Source: Verrucomicrobiota bacterium | GTDB lineage: Bacteria > Verrucomicrobiota > Verrucomicrobiia > Opitutales > Opitutaceae | Assembly (NCBI GenBank): GCA_023430825.1 | Contig: JAEYYL010000115.1 | Span: forward strand, 1-26,179 | Direction: 5' to 3' | Length of the DNA stretch: 26,179 nucleotides | Part shown: in pieces, positions 22,921-26,179 of the stretch | Layout of the letters: each line of letters starts with the position of its first letter | Numbering within the stretch: the first letter of the stretch is position 1 | Made by a program: the position numbers and the translations under genes | Notes under the pieces: generated by a model | Database searches by the model: none | The model's input: the letters and a program-made list of their open reading frames with translations, nothing else | Told to the model about the DNA's origin: nothing

Positions 22921-24081
22921 TCACGCGGAGTAGGTGCAACGGCGCGCCTCGTCGGCGAAGGCGTGGAGCAGTTCGGGTTTCGCTTCGAAGAAGTGGTCGG
23001 ACGGGCTCAGGATGAAACCGCCGCCGTCGCCGGCTTCGCGGAAGCAACGCCGCACCTCGGCGCGCACTTCCTCGGGCGTCGCCGTGGTGAAATAGCGATT
23101 CTGGTCGAGGCCGCCGATGAAGCACACCTGGTCGCCGATGCGACGCTTCGCCTCGGCGAGGTTCATGTCGCCGCCCATGGCCGGTGGCGTGAAGGTCTCC
23201 AACGCGTCGGTGCCGAGTGAGACGAGTCGCTCGAGAATCGGCATCATGCCGCCGCACGTGTGGTAAACGACGCGCTGACCGGCGGCCCGGGCGTGGGCGA
23301 CGACCTCGCGATCGTAGGGCGCGACGAATTCGTCGAAGACCTTTGGCGAGATCACGGTCGAGGATGCATCGCCGCCGCCGTGCTCGATGAGGTCATAGCG
23401 CACGCCTTTCATCGAGTCGACGAAGCGGACCTTGCGATCGCAGAGGATGCGGAGGAACGCGTGGACCCACGCGGGATCGTCGTAGGTGGCGAGGATCATC
23501 TCCTCGACGCCGTAGAGCACGCACGCGTCCTGCCAGCAACCGGGCTGGCCGTAGAGATCGAAACAGTTGGTGTTACCGCGAATCAGCGCGGTGTCGCCGT
23601 AGCGGTCGGCGAGGCGATTGATGGGTTCCGGGTCGCACAGCGGCTGCGGCGCGAATTCGGCAATGAGATCGATGTCGGATGGCTCCTTGATGAGCCGCTC
23701 GGAAACCCACGCGGTGTAATCGTTGCTTTGCAGCTCCATCGTCAGGGTCTTGCGCGGGGTGACGATGGCGTGGCGCACGGTGGCGTATTCCTGACCGGGA
23801 ATGGCGCGGTGTTCGAAACGCCAGGTGTCGGAAGTGAGGCGGCGGGCTTCGAGAAAACCGGGCACGTGGTCGGGTTCGTAGTAGGCGTTACTCGCCGGGT
23901 CGGGACGGTGGGCCTGCACCCAGCAGATCGGATCGAGCCCGAAGGTGGCGAAGAAATCGTCGTCGGTCGCTCCGGGATGATATTTGTCCATGTAGGAACG
24001 CATCAGATGATGCGTGGTGGCCGGCAGGCGATCGGTCGGCCGGCGTTCGAGGGCGGCGACGAGGCGTTGTTTCGGGGACAT
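22921..24081 (-). CDS. Uroporphyrinogen decarboxylase (URO-D)-like / MtaA-type methyltransferase fold protein
   Basis: The 386-residue protein begins MSPKQRLVAALERRPTDRLP, the usual opening of URO-D superfamily members outside haem biosynthesis. Later YHTCGGMMPIL (His274, Cys276) matches the HxC zinc site of MtaA/CmuA-type methylcobamide:thiol methyltransferases. GTDALETFTPPAMGGDMNLAEAKRRIGDQVCFIGGLDQ is the typical barrel C-terminal part. Such proteins are common in Verrucomicrobiota and Planctomycetes beside sugar genes, usually without known activity. True HemE function is unlikely because the N-terminus and the arginines of HemE are not seen. No signal peptide. It is convergent to the GH28-like gene and downstream of the right-end gene. 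No Shine-Dalgarno is found before the ATG. Confidence 0.82.
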   Translation of the reverse strand: MSPKQRLVAALERRPTDRLPATTHHLMRSYMDKYHPGATDDDFFATFGLDPICWVQAHRPDPASNAYYEPDHVPGFLEARRLTSDTWRFEHRAIPGQEYATVRHAIVTPRKTLTMELQSNDYTAWVSERLIKEPSDIDLIAEFAPQPLCDPEPINRLADRYGDTALIRGNTNCFDLYGQPGCWQDACVLYGVEEMILATYDDPAWVHAFLRILCDRKVRFVDSMKGVRYDLIEHGGGDASSTVISPKVFDEFVAPYDREVVAHARAAGQRVVYHTCGGMMPILERLVSLGTDALETFTPPAMGGDMNLAEAKRRIGDQVCFIGGLDQNRYFTTATPEEVRAEVRRCFREAGDGGGFILSPSDHFFEAKPELLHAFADEARRCTYSA

Positions 24082-24296
24082 AAGCGGGAGAGTGGAGGGC
24101 GCTCGCAGCGACCGGCGAAGGCGTCATTCCGCGCTGAATCCGGCCGCGCGCGGTTTGGAAAGAGGCCGGTCCGAGTTGTCCCTCCCGCCGGGCGAAGGCC
24201 TCGACGCAATCGCTGGCGAGCCGCCAGGAGGGGCGCCGGGCACCACGCGGAGCGACTCGGTTGCGCGCGACATGGCTCAGGGTGGAACGGCGGAGA
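24082..24296. other. Intergenic region, no gene or clear signal seen
   Basis: The 215 bp between the right-end gene stop and the URO-D-like start contain no supported coding sequence. Small hairpins such as TGGCGAGCCGCCA are present but without T-runs. It may hold the promoter of the URO-D-like gene; no -35/-10 pair is convincing. Confidence 0.5.
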
Positions 24297-26009
24297 TCAC
24301 GGGTCGGCTTGGGTCGTCGTTTCCCCGCGCGATCCGGCGGGAACGGTCTCCGTGCGGACGGTGGTCGAGTTGAAATCGAGCGTCACGCGGGCCGCGCCGT
24401 ATTGCAGCGCGATGACGCCCGTGCCGGGCTGGCTGTTCATCCAGGGGCCTTCGAAGAGTGGCCAGGTCGCGAGGTTCGCGGTAGTGCCGTTCGCGATACG
24501 CGCGCCGCGGTGCGTGAACTGGATCCGATGGCCGCGCGTGGAGGTGTAGGTGGCGGTCAGAGTCCGTTCGTCGAACGCCGGACGGAGGGCGCGCACGCGG
24601 GCGCAGAACGCATCGAAGCTCTTTGCCTCGCGAGCGGCGACCGCCTCGAGGATGACGGCGGTTTTCGGATGGCGCAGCGTCAGGCGGTCGTGGGATTTCT
24701 CCTGGTGCCACTGGCCGGGCACGCTGGTCCAGACGGCGAAGAAGATGTCGTCGGCGCGGGCGAGAATCCAGCCGGCTTCCTCGCGGCGTTCGGCGATTGC
24801 GTGGGGGAAGAAGCCGTTGATGTGCTGCCGCGCGGCGTCGGGCGGGAGGTCGTAGATCGCGATGACGGCGTTCTCGTGTTGAAAAACATCCTCGTGCGGC
24901 GAGCCCTCGATCCATTTGTGGGGATCGGCGTGGTAGGGGCGCTGGCGCACGATTTCGGCGAGCAGCTGATGGACCGGGAAATCGAAATAACGCGCGAGCT
25001 GCTCCGCCGAGTAGGATGGGTTGATGAAGAAACAGGTGGCGCCATCCTGCGGCGAGACCCAGGTCAGATCCCAGCGGTGGTGCTCCACGTCGGTGAGATC
25101 GCCCCACGACGAACCGACGGCGAATTCGGGGGCGACGTAGGTGTATTTCCAAGTCGGCTCGCCCTTCGCGATGCCCGGTCCGCGCCGCGGCGCTTTCAAC
25201 TCGCGCAGGATATACGGATGGCGACGGTCGGTCGCGATGTGGCCGATCATCGGCAGGCACTCGAAAGCCTGCAGCGAACCCAGGGCGATGTAGTAGGTTT
25301 CGGCCAGATCGAGTCGGAGCGGTGCACCGCCGAAAAAGAGCCGGCCGAACTGCGTGGCTGCTCCGGTGTGCTCGCGCGTGTGAAGGACCTGGTCGTATTT
25401 CTCGCGACTGTGCGAACCGACCCAGGCGCCCTGCAGGTATTCGGTCGCCCAATCGGCCAGCAGCACTTGCAGCATCATCCACGCTTTTGTCCGCAGCTGC
25501 TCGTCTTGCGCATACTCGTGGAGGCTCGCGAAGCAGAGGAGGTAAAGGTGATGATAATTCGGGGAGTCGTATTCATACATCCCGCGCGTCACGGTGCGGT
25601 GGATCCACTGCTCGATCCAGGCGGCGGCCTCCTGTTGCGACTGCACGGGCGTGGTGCCGTCGGCGAGCGCGGGTCCGTCGGGCCAGGTCTGGCCGAAGAG
25701 ATACCGCGCCGTGCGGAACTGCAGCATGTGGTTGTCGGTGAAACCGAAATCGGTCGTTAAGCTTGCGGCGATGCGCGCGCGGATTTTTTCCACCAGCGGG
25801 GCGGGCAGTTTATCGCCGAGCCGCAGCACGGTGTCCATGAAGGCATAGGTTTCGAAGCTGCCCCACGCGGGCTGCGGATCGGCGACGGCGTCCTCGAGGT
25901 AGCGCAGACCGGACGCGGCATCGATGCCGGTGGCGAGTTTCACGACGCCCAGGTAGATCCGCCGGCGCGAGTCGAGGTCGACGTCGGCGTGCCACGTTTG
26001 CCGCGCCAT
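24297..26009 (-). CDS. Uncharacterised, probably exported helical-toroid protein (5' end probably frameshifted)
   Basis: The intact frame from the ATG at 26009 gives 570 residues, but coding clearly continues upstream (next entry). Helical segments such as QEAAAWIEQWIHRTVTRGMYEYDSPNYHHLYLLCF (about 126-160) and LRTKAWMMLQVLLADWATEYL, followed by GAWVGSHSRE (194-203), fill the first half. The second half is beta-rich (WDLTWVSPQDGATCFFINPSYS; TLTATYTSTRGHRIQFTHRG). This order, an alpha-toroid followed by beta-sandwiches, is that of polysaccharide lyases such as the heparinase II/III or chondroitin AC types, yet I recognise no lyase catalytic motif. I therefore give no function. It is upstream of the URO-D-like gene on the same strand. 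Confidence 0.7.
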   Translation of the reverse strand: MARQTWHADVDLDSRRRIYLGVVKLATGIDAASGLRYLEDAVADPQPAWGSFETYAFMDTVLRLGDKLPAPLVEKIRARIAASLTTDFGFTDNHMLQFRTARYLFGQTWPDGPALADGTTPVQSQQEAAAWIEQWIHRTVTRGMYEYDSPNYHHLYLLCFASLHEYAQDEQLRTKAWMMLQVLLADWATEYLQGAWVGSHSREKYDQVLHTREHTGAATQFGRLFFGGAPLRLDLAETYYIALGSLQAFECLPMIGHIATDRRHPYILRELKAPRRGPGIAKGEPTWKYTYVAPEFAVGSSWGDLTDVEHHRWDLTWVSPQDGATCFFINPSYSAEQLARYFDFPVHQLLAEIVRQRPYHADPHKWIEGSPHEDVFQHENAVIAIYDLPPDAARQHINGFFPHAIAERREEAGWILARADDIFFAVWTSVPGQWHQEKSHDRLTLRHPKTAVILEAVAAREAKSFDAFCARVRALRPAFDERTLTATYTSTRGHRIQFTHRGARIANGTTANLATWPLFEGPWMNSQPGTGVIALQYGAARVTLDFNSTTVRTETVPAGSRGETTTQADP

Positions 26010-26169
26010 GGTTTCGCGCGCGATCGCGCAGCGTTCGAGAAACTGCGCTCGGTAGGCGGCGTCGTCGGGATACAGGCTTTGCGCGTGGGCGGGTGTTGGG
26101 CCGGTGACGATACTGGCGAGGGGCAGTGCGCTGGCGGCGGCGACCGGAAGGAAGGAGGAGGGGTTTCAC
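26010..26169 (-). pseudogene. Likely frameshifted 5' end of the 24297-26009 gene, encoding a signal peptide
   Basis: Upstream of the ATG at 26009 the same frame stays open to a TGA at 26166-26168 and reads SALPLASIVTGPTPAHA then QSLYPDDAAYRAQFLERC, a signal-peptide end and plausible mature N-terminus, but offers no start codon. In the neighbouring frame a GTG at 26167-26169 reads MKPLLLPS. If one base of the CC (complement of 26146-26147) is dropped, the two join as MKPLLLPS-VAAASALPLASIV, a standard signal peptide. So the gene either has a real single-base insertion or the sequence has an error there. The link is inferred from the reading frames. Confidence 0.55.
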
Positions 26170-26179
26170 TGGGGGAAGG

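Noticed and set aside
1..26179. CRISPR arrays, tRNA/rRNA genes, insertion sequences, attachment sites
   Set aside because: No regularly spaced direct repeats, no RNA gene recognised and no transposase or integrase motif in the translations.

Overview
The window is very GC-rich and densely coded. The gene styles, dispersed intergenic hairpins and Opitutaceae-like TonB receptor (coiled-coil N-terminus, then a VVLSPFEV box) suggest a Verrucomicrobiota bacterium, probably Opitutaceae. This is inferred from sequence style; there is no rRNA or other marker gene here. It looks like a carbohydrate-utilisation locus without a SusD partner. There are no tRNAs, rRNAs, CRISPR arrays, transposases or phage genes.

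Layout. From 19333 leftward everything is on the minus strand: GH38 alpha-mannosidase, LacI-type regulator, TonB-dependent receptor (followed by a clear intrinsic terminator), a small secreted protein overlapping a GxGYxYP protein by ATGA, a secreted S9 peptidase, a Tat-exported heparinase II/III-like protein, an SSS sodium:solute symporter, an isochorismatase-like hydrolase, and a DegT/DnrJ aminotransferase cut by the left edge. Divergently, 19496-22893 carries two translationally coupled plus-strand genes: an (alpha/alpha)6 glycosidase-like protein and a GH28-like beta-helix protein. Convergent to these is a uroporphyrinogen-decarboxylase-like gene, then an uncharacterised secreted protein whose 5' end appears frameshifted near the right edge.

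How the genes may work together (inference). The receptor brings oligosaccharides across the outer membrane. The exported proteins (heparinase-like, GxGYxYP, S9, perhaps the right-end protein) work in the periplasm. The SSS symporter imports products. The signal-less mannosidase, six-hairpin enzyme and beta-helix enzyme finish degradation in the cytoplasm. The LacI regulator probably controls the divergent mannosidase/glycosidase promoter region, which is an AT-rich island with ATGAA/TTCAT palindromes that also occur in front of lacI. The substrate cannot be fixed from sequence; mannose- and uronic-acid-containing glycans fit the families.

Two window-wide features stand out. Almost no start codon has a Shine-Dalgarno sequence; leaders are C/T-rich instead. 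Nearly every minus-strand junction left of 6.4 kb holds a long imperfect or perfect inverted repeat, and similar palindromes elsewhere supply stop codons or enclose a start codon.
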